Shown piece by piece: positions 15,509 through 23,570 of a stretch of DNA of 64,000 bases. A program made the translations under genes and the position numbers. The notes beneath the pieces were generated by a model, which was not told the origin of the DNA, searched no databases, and was given only the letters and a program-made list of their open reading frames with translations. Source of the DNA: Flavisolibacter longurius (GTDB lineage: Bacteria; Bacteroidota; Bacteroidia; Chitinophagales; Chitinophagaceae); assembly GCA_013327885.1 (NCBI GenBank), contig JABUMY010000005.1:1-64000 (forward strand), written 5' to 3'. How positions within the stretch are numbered: position 1 is the first letter of the stretch; every line of letters begins with the position of its first letter.

Positions 15509-18007
15509 CTATACTCTGGTCTTTTCCGATGTGATGACACGGAAAGCGCCGGTAGTGATGGTGTCGGCCACAAAGGGCACTGCATAATCAGCCATGCTCA
15601 TCACCGTTATCTGCGGGTTCACACCAACGGCCGTTGGAAAAACCGAGGCATCGGTTACAAATAGGTTGTCGTAATCGTATACTTTCAGTTGCTCATCCAC
15701 CACACCGATCTTACGGTTGCGACTCAGGATATTGCCACCCTGCGGGTGCCCCGTGCCGAGCGTAATATCGCTGTGATCCTTGATGTCGTACTTCAGCATC
15801 TTCAGGGCTTCCGGTGAGGCATACTCGTAATATTTAAACGTGTTGGGAATGACGGTTTCGGCGCCGGCCGCCAGGTAAATATCACCGGCGATCTGCAACC
15901 CGTCGAGCAGGGTGTCAAAATCTTTTTTCGTGGGTGTGTAGCGGAACTCGCGACGGGTCAATCCGCCTAGCCGCACTTCAGCATTGGAGTCACTGCCAAC
16001 CAGTACGCCGGTACAGGCCATGCGGTTGTAGCGATGCATGTTCTTCCAGTGCTCGTCCCACCAGCCCGGCATGATGGTACTTTGAAACATAGGCGGGTTA
16101 AACCAGGTTTCGAAAATATAGCCGCGGTCGGGTGACATCTTGAGGTAATGCGAGATCTGCAGGCCGCGGTAAGAGTTGATGATCTCCGGGAAAACGGCCG
16201 ACAGCGGCGATCCGATGTTGAACGAAAGCCGCTTGCCTGCCCTTCCCTGCGCAATGCCGGAACGTAGCAGCAGCACGCTGGACGAAACGGCACCAGCCGC
16301 AACGACAAAGGTCTTTCCCCTCACTTCTATTTTCCGGCCGTTGGAAAACTGGCCAATAAGAGAAGTGATCTTCCCTCCTTTCCCCTTTAGCTTCATCACT
16401 TCGCAACCGGCAATGATGCGAAACTTTTCAGTGCCCAGCGCCTTTTGCACTTTGGGAAGAATGTTGTTCAGCATCGACAATTTTTTACCCCACCGGCAAC
16501 CCATGTTGCAGTAGCCGCAACCCACGCATTGCCTTATGTTGGCCGCTACGGAATCCATCTCGTTTGGTGCTTTGTCAAGACCCAGTTTGTAAATTCCTTT
16601 CTTGAACTTTTCCCCACCGGGATTCAGGTATTCTTCCCGTGACATGGTATGCGTCGTATTGTCGATATGATTGACTTCGATAAGCGAATTGACATGCTGG
16701 TTGCATTGCTTGTAACGGTCCAGGTCAAGGCCGGCATCAATGCCGTTGCGGTCATTCCAGCGATCCAGCACAGCATCCGGCGTATCAAAACAAACGGCGT
16801 TGTTAACCACGCTGGAACCACCAACTGCACTTCCCTGTATCACCTGGAAACGAAAGTCGGACGCCAACTGCAAAGCGCCATCGGCATAAAGCCGCGACAC
16901 CATGTCGATCTCGTCTTCGGTAAATTGCCTGGTATCGGTGTGTTCGCCACGCTCCAGCATCAGCACGGGAATGTTTCGTTCGGCCAGGCCATGGGCCAAC
17001 ACGGCGGCACCGGGACCGGAGCCCACGATCACCACACCATCCCAGTCAATGGTATCTCCTTTCACGTCTTTTTCGCCTTCAACCTGCAAAGGCTGGATAT
17101 TCTCATACGGCAGGTCGGCCAGGCGGGCCTCCGAATCAGACCGCTCCGAAAAAGGCACATAACCAATGGACGAATGCACCCGTTTATCGTTGTAATAGCC
17201 CATGTAGCAAAGCTGTTTGCCCATGCGTATCATGGCTTGCACCAGCATACGAATAAAAGGTGGCGCCATCCGCAACGCTACCCCCTGGTAAAAATGCCGC
17301 TCCAGGAAAGCCTTCCTGTCGGCAGCACGCATATACGAGGTAGGTGGTTTGAGAAAAATGAGCGGATACAACTCGATCCCTGTCATGGAGAGTTTGCTTA
17401 CCCATTTGGTTCTGGCAAGGAAAGAGCTCATGTAGCGGTCTACATTCAGCGCCACCTGGCGGGAAGAAATCACTTCTTTTTCGCCCTGGATCAGCACATC
17501 GGCCAGCGCTTCCAGGGTGCGAAACTGCATAGGCGAAAAATAATGCAGGCCATATCTTGCTTTTTGCGCTTTGTTGTATAAAACGATCAGGATGCCATTA
17601 AGGATCGCATCAAAAATGGAGGAATAGATCAGCAGGGTGCTGATGGAAACGGTTCCTTCGCCTACCTGCAGCAGGTATTTGTTGGAAGCAAAAAGGATGA
17701 GCACCAGCCCCGAAAGAACAGCCAGCGCCATGACAACCATCACAGCTTCCACCGCAATCAGGTAGCGGCGTACATCGCCGGCGGCCACAAAACAAAGCGC
17801 TGCAAACAGTCCCATTTTAATGACGGAATTATTGGCAAAAGCCGGGTCTACCAAAAACGGGTATGGCTGCAGAAAAGGCGGCAACAAACCTATTGCTGGC
17901 AGGAGATAAACGAATACGCCACCCAGGTAGATAAAAAACAAAATTCGCAGGTAAGATTTCAGGTTGAGCTCCTGGGAGGTGAGCAGGTAGTGTTTTTGGG
18001 AAGCCAT
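15509..18007 (-). CDS. Membrane-anchored GMC-family oxidoreductase
   Basis: 832 residues, longer than usual GMC flavoenzymes (about 550) because of an N-terminal region with about four membrane helices (within residues 15-145) plus a linker. The FAD-binding Rossmann motif VIVGSGPGAAVLAHGLAERN lies at about 326-345. GSAVGGSSVVNNAVC is the second flavin contact. C494, C497, C500 and C504 form CVGCGYCNMGC, as in long-chain alcohol oxidase/cholesterol-oxidase-like GMC members. The C terminus NPQITVMSMADYAV holds the GMC C-terminal signature. It likely oxidises a lipophilic alcohol and passes electrons to the membrane. The substrate is unknown. A small membrane protein gene (14951-15475) follows in the same transcript. 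Confidence 0.82.
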   Translation of the reverse strand: MASQKHYLLTSQELNLKSYLRILFFIYLGGVFVYLLPAIGLLPPFLQPYPFLVDPAFANNSVIKMGLFAALCFVAAGDVRRYLIAVEAVMVVMALAVLSGLVLILFASNKYLLQVGEGTVSISTLLIYSSIFDAILNGILIVLYNKAQKARYGLHYFSPMQFRTLEALADVLIQGEKEVISSRQVALNVDRYMSSFLARTKWVSKLSMTGIELYPLIFLKPPTSYMRAADRKAFLERHFYQGVALRMAPPFIRMLVQAMIRMGKQLCYMGYYNDKRVHSSIGYVPFSERSDSEARLADLPYENIQPLQVEGEKDVKGDTIDWDGVVIVGSGPGAAVLAHGLAERNIPVLMLERGEHTDTRQFTEDEIDMVSRLYADGALQLASDFRFQVIQGSAVGGSSVVNNAVCFDTPDAVLDRWNDRNGIDAGLDLDRYKQCNQHVNSLIEVNHIDNTTHTMSREEYLNPGGEKFKKGIYKLGLDKAPNEMDSVAANIRQCVGCGYCNMGCRWGKKLSMLNNILPKVQKALGTEKFRIIAGCEVMKLKGKGGKITSLIGQFSNGRKIEVRGKTFVVAAGAVSSSVLLLRSGIAQGRAGKRLSFNIGSPLSAVFPEIINSYRGLQISHYLKMSPDRGYIFETWFNPPMFQSTIMPGWWDEHWKNMHRYNRMACTGVLVGSDSNAEVRLGGLTRREFRYTPTKKDFDTLLDGLQIAGDIYLAAGAETVIPNTFKYYEYASPEALKMLKYDIKDHSDITLGTGHPQGGNILSRNRKIGVVDEQLKVYDYDNLFVTDASVFPTAVGVNPQITVMSMADYAVPFVADTITTGAFRVITSEKTRV

Positions 18008-18227
18008 GGCGTTGTGTTTTACGTTACGAAAGCTTCAAGGGTGGATCCTTCTCACAAGGAATAGATGTATTAAATATAAATCTTATTTCCAACAGTTTAC
18101 AAGTGGCGATAAAAGAATTTGCCCGGCAGAAACGGCGCATTTTAACGCAAACTTTTAGCAATGCTGAGGAATGTCATCCTTCTTTCGTAAAAAAAGAGGC
18201 AGCTTTGCCGCGTTTGAAATGGTGCGT

Positions 18228-18596
18228 ATGAAAGACATTACTTCCTTCGACGATATCCGGCTTTTTGTCAATAGCTTTTACGACAAGGTAAGAGAAGACG
18301 CCTTGTTGGCGCCTGTCTTCAACAGTAAAATTCCGTCAGAAGCCTGGCCGGCCCACTTGCAACGGATGTACACGTTTTGGAACGCCATCCTGTTTGCGGA
18401 GAGAGGGTTTGACGGCAACCCCATGCGCAAGCATCTTTCACTGCCCATTGACGAAAGCCATTTCTCGCAGTGGCTCCATCTTTTCGGCCAAACCATCGAT
18501 GAAAATTTTAAAGGCGAAAAAGCAGAAGAGGCCAAAAAACGGGCAGCGTCTATTGCACAGATCATGAATTTTAAGATCAGCAGTTTGCGGGCCTGA
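18228..18596 (+). CDS. Group III truncated haemoglobin
   Basis: 122 residues from ATG 18228 (MKDITSFDDIRLFVNSFYDK...), which begins like other members; an upstream ATG at 18171 would add 19 residues. Family landmarks are Y18 (B10) in NSFYDKV, the proximal histidine H69 in PMRKHLSLP, and W82 in FSQWLHLFGQTI. Group III proteins bind O2/NO through haem and are linked to nitrosative stress or oxygen handling; the function here is not shown. A one-off -7 box CAGCTTTG lies at 18200-18207, about 20 bp before the chosen ATG, which favours the short form. Neighbours give no functional clue. Confidence 0.88.
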   Translation: MKDITSFDDIRLFVNSFYDKVREDALLAPVFNSKIPSEAWPAHLQRMYTFWNAILFAERGFDGNPMRKHLSLPIDESHFSQWLHLFGQTIDENFKGEKAEEAKKRAASIAQIMNFKISSLRA

Positions 18597-18747
18597 TACC
18601 TGTTTCTCTTATTGCTCAAACTATAGAGCTCAGCCATTGTTCTGTTGAACAGTTAGGGAGAGCCTTCTACTCCTTTTAAACAAACCAGCCGCCGAAAATA
18701 CCGGAACAATTTTCGTTTGTTTTAGTTAACGCATAAATTTTAAAACA

Positions 18748-19632
18748 ATGAAATACGTTCGTTCAAAAGACAGGAAAACCGGCGAAGAAGTTCAAATTTC
18801 CTATAAAGATTATGGCCAGGGCCGACCCGTGGTACTGATCCATGGCTGGCCGTTGAGCAAGGATATGTGGGAATACCAGATCGATGACCTGGTAAATGCA
18901 GGCTTGCGGGTGATCAAGTATGACCGCAGGGGTTTTGGCAAAAGCGACAAGCCCTGGGACAGTTATGATTACGATACATTGACCGAAGACCTGCACGCCT
19001 TGCTGGAACAACTTGACCTGCGGGATGCGGTATTGGTTGGCTTTTCGATGGGTGGCGGCGAAACGGTTCGCTACATCAGCCGTTATGGTACAGACAGGGT
19101 TTCGAAAATAGTCTTGGTGAGCGCCATTGGTCCTTACCTGGGTAAAACCAATGACAATCCCGAAGGTGTAGACCCTGCCATCTTTGCTGATATGATCGAC
19201 CAGATCAAAGAAGACCGAATCTCTTTTTTGGATGATTTCGGCAAAAAGTTTTTTGGTGTAGGCCTGCTGAACAAACCGGTTAGCGCACCGATGCTGGATT
19301 ACTACCGCGGACTGGCTGCCGTAGCGCTGCCAAGGGCAACCGTACAATGCGTTCTTTCGTTTGGCCATACCGATTTCCGTCAGGATATGCGGAACATCAA
19401 CCTGCCCACCTTGGTCATCCACGGCGATTCGGATGAGATCGTGCCCATAAAAGCCAGCAGCGACCGCACCGTAAAACTGATCAAAAATGCTACCTACAAA
19501 GTATATGAAGGTGCACCGCATGGTTTGTTCTATACTCACCGGCAGCGCCTCAACCAGGACCTGGTAGAGTTTTGCACGGAAGGTGCGGTTGTTACAAATC
19601 GCTCAACAGCACAACAAAAAGCTTCGCTATAA
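18748..19632 (+). CDS. Alpha/beta hydrolase of the non-haem chloroperoxidase/arylesterase group
   Basis: 294 residues, cytosolic, no signal peptide. Landmarks: oxyanion segment VVLIHGWPLSKDMWEYQ, the RRGFGKSDKP turn, nucleophile elbow VGFSMGGGE, acid in VIHGDSDEIVP and catalytic histidine in EGAPHGLFYTH. These match cofactor-free bromo/chloroperoxidase-like esterases (about 275 residues). In cells they usually act as esterases or perhydrolases on small esters; the halogenating activity is an in vitro trait. The gene has its own strong terminator at 19651-19678. The extra C-terminal 20 residues (VVTNRSTAQQKASL) look unstructured. Confidence 0.9.
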   Translation: MKYVRSKDRKTGEEVQISYKDYGQGRPVVLIHGWPLSKDMWEYQIDDLVNAGLRVIKYDRRGFGKSDKPWDSYDYDTLTEDLHALLEQLDLRDAVLVGFSMGGGETVRYISRYGTDRVSKIVLVSAIGPYLGKTNDNPEGVDPAIFADMIDQIKEDRISFLDDFGKKFFGVGLLNKPVSAPMLDYYRGLAAVALPRATVQCVLSFGHTDFRQDMRNINLPTLVIHGDSDEIVPIKASSDRTVKLIKNATYKVYEGAPHGLFYTHRQRLNQDLVEFCTEGAVVTNRSTAQQKASL

Positions 19633-19650
19633 CAGGTCCAACAGTGCAAC

Positions 19651-19678
19651 AAGCCCGGTTCGTGAACCGGGCTTTTTT
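19651..19678 (+). terminator. Strong intrinsic terminator
   Basis: AAGCCCGGTTC (19651-19661) GTGAACCGGGCTT: an 11-bp stem with a tight loop followed by six T residues, 19 bp after the alpha/beta hydrolase stop. Confidence 0.93.
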
Positions 19679-19774
19679 ATCACCTAAGATGAATCGTAAA
19701 CCCAATTCCCCATAAGGTTTACCCCAAAAATCTGCTGTTTAAGCAATGTTTATGAGGGGAATGCCGTCTGCAAC

Positions 19775-19804
19775 TTGCAGGGGTAAGGAGAGCCCCTATC
19801 TTTG
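19775..19804 (+). promoter_or_regulatory. Consensus promoter of the metallo-hydrolase gene
   Basis: TTG (19775-19777), a 19-nt spacer and TATCTTTG (19797-19804). The ATG at 19814 starts 9 nt later, so the mRNA is predicted to be leaderless or nearly so. This fixes the start codon. Confidence 0.85.
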
Positions 19805-19813
19805 CCACCGGCA

Positions 19814-20656
19814 ATGAGTTTATCTGTTTGTTCCATAGCATCAGGAAGTAATGGCAACTGCTATTACGTAGGCAACGACACCGAAGCGGTGCTGATTGAT
19901 GCAGGCATATCCTGCAAGGAAATTGAAAGCCGGATGAAACGTGCCGGTCTTTCCCTGAAAAATGTAAAAGCCGTATTTGTTTCGCACGAACATACCGATC
20001 ACATTTCGGGCTTGCCGGTGCTTGCAAAAAAGCACAACCTGCCCATTTTCATTTCGTCATTGACCCTGCGCAACAGCAGGCTGCGGTTCGAAAGATCGCT
20101 GCTTTACCAATTCACCGCAAGTGTTCCGGTGGTGATTGGCGACCTGGTGGTGCATCCCTTCTCCAAATGTCATGATGCGGCCGACCCGTATAGCTTTACG
20201 GTAACCTGCAATGGCATTAACGTAGGCGTGATCACGGATATCGGCCGTGCTTGCGACAATGTGATCGGGCATTTCAGCCAGTGCCATGCTGCTTTCCTGG
20301 AATCGAATTACGATGAAGAAATGCTGCAGAACGGCAGGTATACGGCTTACCTGAAAAATCGTATCCGCAGTGGGCACGGCCATATTTCCAACCGGCAGGC
20401 GCTGGAACTTTTCCAGCAATACCGGTCGCCGCAATTGACACACCTTTTTCTTTCGCACCTGTCGGGTAACAACAATACACCAAAACTGGTAGAAGATCTG
20501 TTCACTGCCCATGCGGCCGGGGTAAACATGATCGTTGCCAGCCGCTACAAGGAATCGGCTGTTTACCAAATCAGCGGCTTGAGCAAATTAGCGCCAAACA
20601 ACTACGATGCCTTCGTATCGCAACCGCAGATGTCTTTCACCTTTGATGCTTCATGA
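19814..20656 (+). CDS. MBL-fold metallo-hydrolase (YycJ/WalJ-like)
   Basis: 280 residues from ATG 19814, chosen because of the promoter just upstream; an in-frame TTG at 19802 lies within the -7 box. The fold opens with SVCSIASGSNGNCYYV, typical of the YycJ/COG1235 group. The metal site HEHTDH places H58, H60, D62 and H63; further ligands are likely in SKCHDAADPY and in GVITDIGRACD, and the C-terminal LFLSHLSGNNN is the YycJ-type SHLS motif. The group contains predicted DNA/RNA 5' exonucleases and phosphodiesterases linked to cell-wall signalling in Firmicutes. The role here is unproven. Its stop overlaps the convergent ABC gene by 6 bp. Confidence 0.88.
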   Translation: MSLSVCSIASGSNGNCYYVGNDTEAVLIDAGISCKEIESRMKRAGLSLKNVKAVFVSHEHTDHISGLPVLAKKHNLPIFISSLTLRNSRLRFERSLLYQFTASVPVVIGDLVVHPFSKCHDAADPYSFTVTCNGINVGVITDIGRACDNVIGHFSQCHAAFLESNYDEEMLQNGRYTAYLKNRIRSGHGHISNRQALELFQQYRSPQLTHLFLSHLSGNNNTPKLVEDLFTAHAAGVNMIVASRYKESAVYQISGLSKLAPNNYDAFVSQPQMSFTFDAS

Positions 20657-21631
20657 AACAAACCAAAGGTCATCGGGAGAAACCGTGATGCTAACCGCAT
20701 CGCCCCTCTCAAAACCTTCGGCACTCAGCGCTTTAACCTTGATCAGTTTTTCGCCCAGCGCAACTTCAAATAAAAAATAGCTTCCATAAAACAGAATGGC
20801 CTGGATGCGTCCTTTCCCAATGGGATCTTTGTGCAGGGTGATCCGCTCCGGCCGCACAAACAATTTCTGTCCGAGTGCTGACGCTTCTTCTCCGCTTGCC
20901 TGGAGTACCTCTTCCGCTGGAAAAAGATTGTAGTCACCCATCAGGCCACCCACGTATTCTGTTTCCGGTTTGCGGTAAACGTCTTCTGGTGTTCCCTGCT
21001 GCACCAACCGGCCCTCCTGCAATACCAAGACCCTTTCAGCCCAGGGAAGCACATCCAGCGGGTCGTGCGATACCATCAGGCAACTCGTTTTGCCTTCGGC
21101 AACAATGGCTTCGATCACTGCTTTAAGGGTTTGCTTGTGCATGCCATCCAGGTTGGAATAAGGCTCATCTAACAACAGCAATTGCGGCGATGTGGTGAGC
21201 AACCGGGCCAGCGCCGTTCGCTGCCGTTCGCCACCCGATAGTTGATCAGTTTTGCGTTTGAGCAGGTGGTCTATCTGGCAAAGCTCGTAGATGCGGCGGG
21301 CTTCCTTCTCGCCAATTTTACTGGCCATCTCCAAAAAATCTTCCAGCCGGTAATTGTTACGCAGTTCAAAATGCTGCGACAGGTAAGCAATCCCGGGGTG
21401 ACCGGGCAACAACTTTTCTTCGGGCCCCAACACTTTTTCGCCTCGGAAAATAACAGCACCACTATCAGGCTGCAGCAGTCCTGCAATGACCTTTAGCAAA
21501 GTAGTTTTTCCCGAACCGGTTTCACCGGCAAGGGCCAGTCGCTGAAAGGAAGAAAAACTAACATCAATATCATCCAACACAACCGCTTCACGGTTGTACT
21601 TAAAAAGATGAGATACCTCCAACACATTCAT
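20651..21631 (-). CDS. ABC transporter ATP-binding protein with TOBE domain
   Basis: 326 residues from ATG 21631, the codon 7 nt after a TATTTTTG -7 box. All ATPase motifs are present: Walker A GETGSGKTT, Q-loop IAYLSQHF, signature LSGGERQR, Walker B LLLLDEPYSNLD and H-loop VSHDP. Residues about 250-326 form a TOBE-like C-terminal domain (KLFVRPERITLHKDPIGKGRIQ... ending in VSPDDLWFV), as in importers for iron, polyamines, molybdate or sulfate. No permease or binding protein is next to it, so the substrate cannot be assigned. It is an orphan ATPase in this window. Cytosolic face of the inner membrane. Confidence 0.87.
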   Translation of the reverse strand: MNVLEVSHLFKYNREAVVLDDIDVSFSSFQRLALAGETGSGKTTLLKVIAGLLQPDSGAVIFRGEKVLGPEEKLLPGHPGIAYLSQHFELRNNYRLEDFLEMASKIGEKEARRIYELCQIDHLLKRKTDQLSGGERQRTALARLLTTSPQLLLLDEPYSNLDGMHKQTLKAVIEAIVAEGKTSCLMVSHDPLDVLPWAERVLVLQEGRLVQQGTPEDVYRKPETEYVGGLMGDYNLFPAEEVLQASGEEASALGQKLFVRPERITLHKDPIGKGRIQAILFYGSYFLFEVALGEKLIKVKALSAEGFERGDAVSITVSPDDLWFVS

Positions 21632-21637
21632 AACGCA

Positions 21638-21645
21638 CAAAAATA
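21638..21645 (-). promoter_or_regulatory. -7 box of the ABC ATPase gene
   Basis: TATTTTTG on the minus strand (21645-21638), exact match to TAnnTTTG, 6 nt before ATG 21631. No TTG at the usual distance. Confidence 0.6.
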
Positions 21646-21673
21646 TTTCTTTACGATGCTGTTTCGATCCTGC

Positions 21674-22120
21674 TTACAACTTCCGGTTGAGATAGTCGGA
21701 ATAATCGGGAATGGTGACCCGGTAATCTTCATTCAGCAGTGAAGAGGTAAGAATAAAATCAGCCGTGGTACGGTTACAGGCAAGAATGATGTTCCAGGTA
21801 ACGGCCACGCGGATGAGGGCTTTCACATCGCTGTCGTGGGGCTGGCTGCTGAGCGGATCCCAGAAAAAAATGATCGCATCCAGTTTTCTTTCGGCAATCA
21901 TGGCGCCAACCTGTTGGTCGCCACCAAGCGGACCACTCAATAATTTTTGTACCGGTACTTTTAGCTTTTGCTCCAACAGGGCTCCGGTTGTTCCCGTTGC
22001 AATGAGCTGGTGTTTGGTAAGAATCGTGCGGTTGTAGTAAGCCCAATCGAGCAGGTCTGCTTTTTTGCTGTCGTGCGCCACAAGAGCAATGCGTTTCGAT
22101 TCCTGTATGGTTGATTGCAT
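21674..22120 (-). CDS. mgsA: Methylglyoxal synthase
   Basis: 148 residues from ATG 22120 (MQSTIQESKRIALVAHDSKK). The enzyme converts dihydroxyacetone phosphate to methylglyoxal and phosphate, bypassing lower glycolysis when phosphate is scarce. Active-site residues align with E. coli MgsA at an offset of three: H16 in VAHDSKK, TGTTG (42-46) and SGPLGGDQQ with D68 for phosphate and base, then H95 and D98 in PHDSDVKALIR. An in-frame upstream ATG at 22165 would add 15 residues that cross a hairpin and is rejected. A -7 box TATTTTTG at 22198-22191 gives a leader of about 60 nt containing a strong stem-loop (22142-22163). Confidence 0.95.
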   Translation of the reverse strand: MQSTIQESKRIALVAHDSKKADLLDWAYYNRTILTKHQLIATGTTGALLEQKLKVPVQKLLSGPLGGDQQVGAMIAERKLDAIIFFWDPLSSQPHDSDVKALIRVAVTWNIILACNRTTADFILTSSLLNEDYRVTIPDYSDYLNRKL

Positions 22121-22141
22121 GGTAGTTTTTTTTAAGCAAAT

Positions 22142-22172
22142 GCCGGTTGCGGTTGCAACCGGCACTTTTTTG
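22142..22172. promoter_or_regulatory. Stem-loop in the mgsA leader (terminator-like on the opposite strand)
   Basis: GCCGGTTGC (22142-22150), GGTT, GCAACCGGC (22155-22163), then ACTTTTTTG on the plus strand. It lies in the predicted mgsA 5' UTR (minus strand), 22 nt before the start codon. In the plus direction it has terminator shape, but no plus-strand gene lies upstream. It could stop an antisense transcript or serve as a leader hairpin. Confidence 0.6.
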
Positions 22173-22190
22173 TGATGGAAAACCCTTAGA

Positions 22191-22198
22191 CAAAAATA
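22191..22198 (-). promoter_or_regulatory. -7 box of mgsA
   Basis: TATTTTTG on the minus strand, exact consensus. A TTG lies 26 nt upstream (22227-22225), somewhat far. Confidence 0.55.
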
Positions 22199-22327
22199 GG
22201 GCCACCCAAATTTTTTTGTTATTGCAAAGCGGTTTACAATCGTAATTACAAATTAACGAAACCCTTACTGGTGAAGGGTTTTAGCATTCTCTTTAACAGT
22301 TTTACGATAGTAGTATTCAGCGCAATT

Positions 22328-22361
22328 TTGCCTGTATACCCCGCAAGGCGTCTTACATTTG
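22328..22361 (+). promoter_or_regulatory. Promoter of the type A small RNA, copy 2
   Basis: TTG (22328-22330), a 23-nt spacer and TACATTTG (22354-22361), exact Bacteroidota consensus. No protein-coding frame follows on this strand; the next plus-strand structure is the small-RNA-like element ending at about 22468. Confidence 0.7.
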
Positions 22362-22367
22362 TACCAG

Positions 22368-22468
22368 AAGCGAAAATAACAAGGTCGCTTCGCACAAAAA
22401 AGAACAAACATTTTTCATATAGCAAGCAATCGTTAGCGTCCGCTGTTTCTACAGTGGACTTTTTTTTG
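22368..22468 (+). ncRNA. Candidate small RNA of about 100 nt (type A, copy 2)
   Basis: Predicted to start about 7 nt after the TACATTTG box. A first hairpin GAAGCGA/TCGCTTC (near 22368-22392) is followed by an A-rich spacer, the conserved leader CATATAGCAAGCAATCGTTAG (22416-22436) and the terminator GTCCGCTG-TTTCTA-CAGTGGAC (22438-22459) with an eight-T run. Both neighbouring genes run on the minus strand, so this is an independent transcript unit. 51 bp (22412-22462) are repeated exactly, in inverted orientation, at 23223-23273. I do not recognise an Rfam family. Confidence 0.7.
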
Positions 22469-22492
22469 TCCCTATAGAAAAGAAAAGAAATC

Positions 22493-22702
22493 TTAAGCCG
22501 GTAATGCCTCCGCAACAAGTGTTGTTGCTTTTTCGGTAACAGGCGAATCAAATTTCGACGCTTTCGCCATGATCAGGTAGTAACTGCCATCCTCTGCCTT
22601 TTTCACTTCACTCAGACTTTCAAAGCCCTGCGACTTCAACTGCGATACATAATTATCCAGTTCCCGCTCCGTGTAGCAAATGGCAGCAATATGCATTTTC
22701 AT
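22493..22702 (-). CDS. Small conserved-looking protein (69 aa)
   Basis: 69 residues (MKMHIAAICYTERELDNYVS...), with a beta-alpha pattern: a first strand MHIAAICY, helix ERELDNYVSQLKSQG, strand YYLIMAKA. Good codon structure, no overlap with other genes, and a near-consensus -7 box TAATTTAG just before its ATG. No family is recognised. A cytosolic ferredoxin-like small domain is possible. It lies between a type A small RNA (opposite strand) and an 868-bp gene-free region. Confidence 0.6.
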   Translation of the reverse strand: MKMHIAAICYTERELDNYVSQLKSQGFESLSEVKKAEDGSYYLIMAKASKFDSPVTEKATTLVAEALPA

Positions 22703-23217
22703 AGTTCTAAATTACAGTTTGCCCCTGAAAAAGAGTCCCTTCCGTTTTCCACAAAGAATGGACAGCAAAAACCTTTTTTTACACATAGAAACTATCAAAC
22801 ATTTCAGAAAAAAAGTTGCTTGAATAGAAGACTCATTTTCGTTTCAAAAGGAACCGGTGTAACGAAAATGTTTTACCAACTAAAGAAATAAAATAGCAAT
22901 GGCTTGGTAAAATAAGCTTACAGATGAAAAACAAATTCTACCCTATTCTTTCCTCCAGGTCAACAGTTTCCGTTATTCCGTTTGAAAAATAATCAGCGAA
23001 AAAGGGCTTTTGTAAAATCCATTCCTGTTATTGAGTAGGCAATACAGATAAGCATTTTTTCCCGAAATGGAAAAAACACTTCTGAAGGCAAAAACCAGAT
23101 TAAAATAAAATCGCTTGTTTAGAAGCCTAAGGCTTAGCAGATTAAAGACTTTGCAGAAAGAAGTGTAAAAGAAATTTTCACAAATTGTTTGTTTTTCAAA
23201 AAAAGCTCTATACTTGT

Positions 23218-23275
23218 AAAAGAAAGTCCACTGTAGAAACAGCGGACGCTAACGATTGCTTGCTATATGAAAAGT
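23218..23275 (-). ncRNA. Type A small-RNA-like element, copy 3
   Basis: On the minus strand, the leader CATATAGCAAGCAATCGTTAG (23269-23249) and the hairpin GTCCGCTG-TTTCTA-CAGTGGAC are identical to copy 2 over 51 bp (23273-23223), followed by a weaker T-run (TTTCTTTT). No exact -7 box was found upstream. Confidence 0.6.
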
Positions 23276-23318
23276 TCTTACGTTCTTTTTTTGACGCTAC
23301 GATTTATGACTTGCTTGT

Positions 23319-23342
23319 CTAACGATTGCTTTGCTGTATGAA
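23319..23342 (-). repeat. Partial type A leader, copy 4
   Basis: Minus strand TTCATACAGCAAAGCAATCG then TTAG: the type A leader with one substitution and one inserted base. It is not followed by a terminator hairpin; copy 3 follows 45 bp downstream, giving a tandem arrangement. Confidence 0.55.
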
Positions 23343-23500
23343 TCATTGACAATACGAAAATAGCTTCTCCACTCTCTCTTCTCTTGCCAATTTTTTATCC
23401 ATTTTACGAATACCAAAATATTGACACAGGCGCCAAAGGCCTTGCCAGACCTGCATTTGACTAAAATTCTTTCCCTATGCCCAATTGCTGAAATACAAAA

Positions 23501-23541
23501 AATCCGTTTCGGAAATTTTGTTCCCAAACGGATTTTTTTCT
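23501..23541 (-). terminator. Terminator of the PFOR gene
   Basis: On the minus strand AATCCGTTT and AAACGGATT pair (23533-23501) with inner GGGAA/TTTCC pairs, followed by a T-run; a T-run also exists on the plus side. It lies 37 bp after the PFOR stop. Confidence 0.8.
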
Positions 23542-23570
23542 TGTAAACGGGATAGGATGCTCTTTTAAAA

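Larger units (their letters stand above)
22703..23570. other. 868-bp AT-rich region without protein genes
   Basis: No convincing coding frame on either strand (two frames of 66 and 76 codons lack protein character). It contains, on the minus strand, the type A element at 23218-23275, a second partial type A leader at 23319-23342, and the PFOR terminator at 23501-23533. The part from 22750 to 23200 is AT-rich with a short palindrome AAGCCTAAGGCTTA near 23123 and shows nothing I can name. Confidence 0.5.

Noticed and set aside
16649-17581. 310-codon plus-strand frame
   Set aside because: Antisense to the FAD domain of the GMC oxidoreductase; His- and Arg-rich shadow translation.
22246-22551. 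101-codon minus-strand frame
   Set aside because: Overlaps the type A small RNA on the other strand and the small gene at 22493; composition is Lys/Phe-rich from AT-rich DNA.
23297-23527. 76-codon minus-strand frame in the gene-free region
   Set aside because: Runs through the PFOR terminator hairpin and a repeated type A leader; no promoter or protein-like segment.
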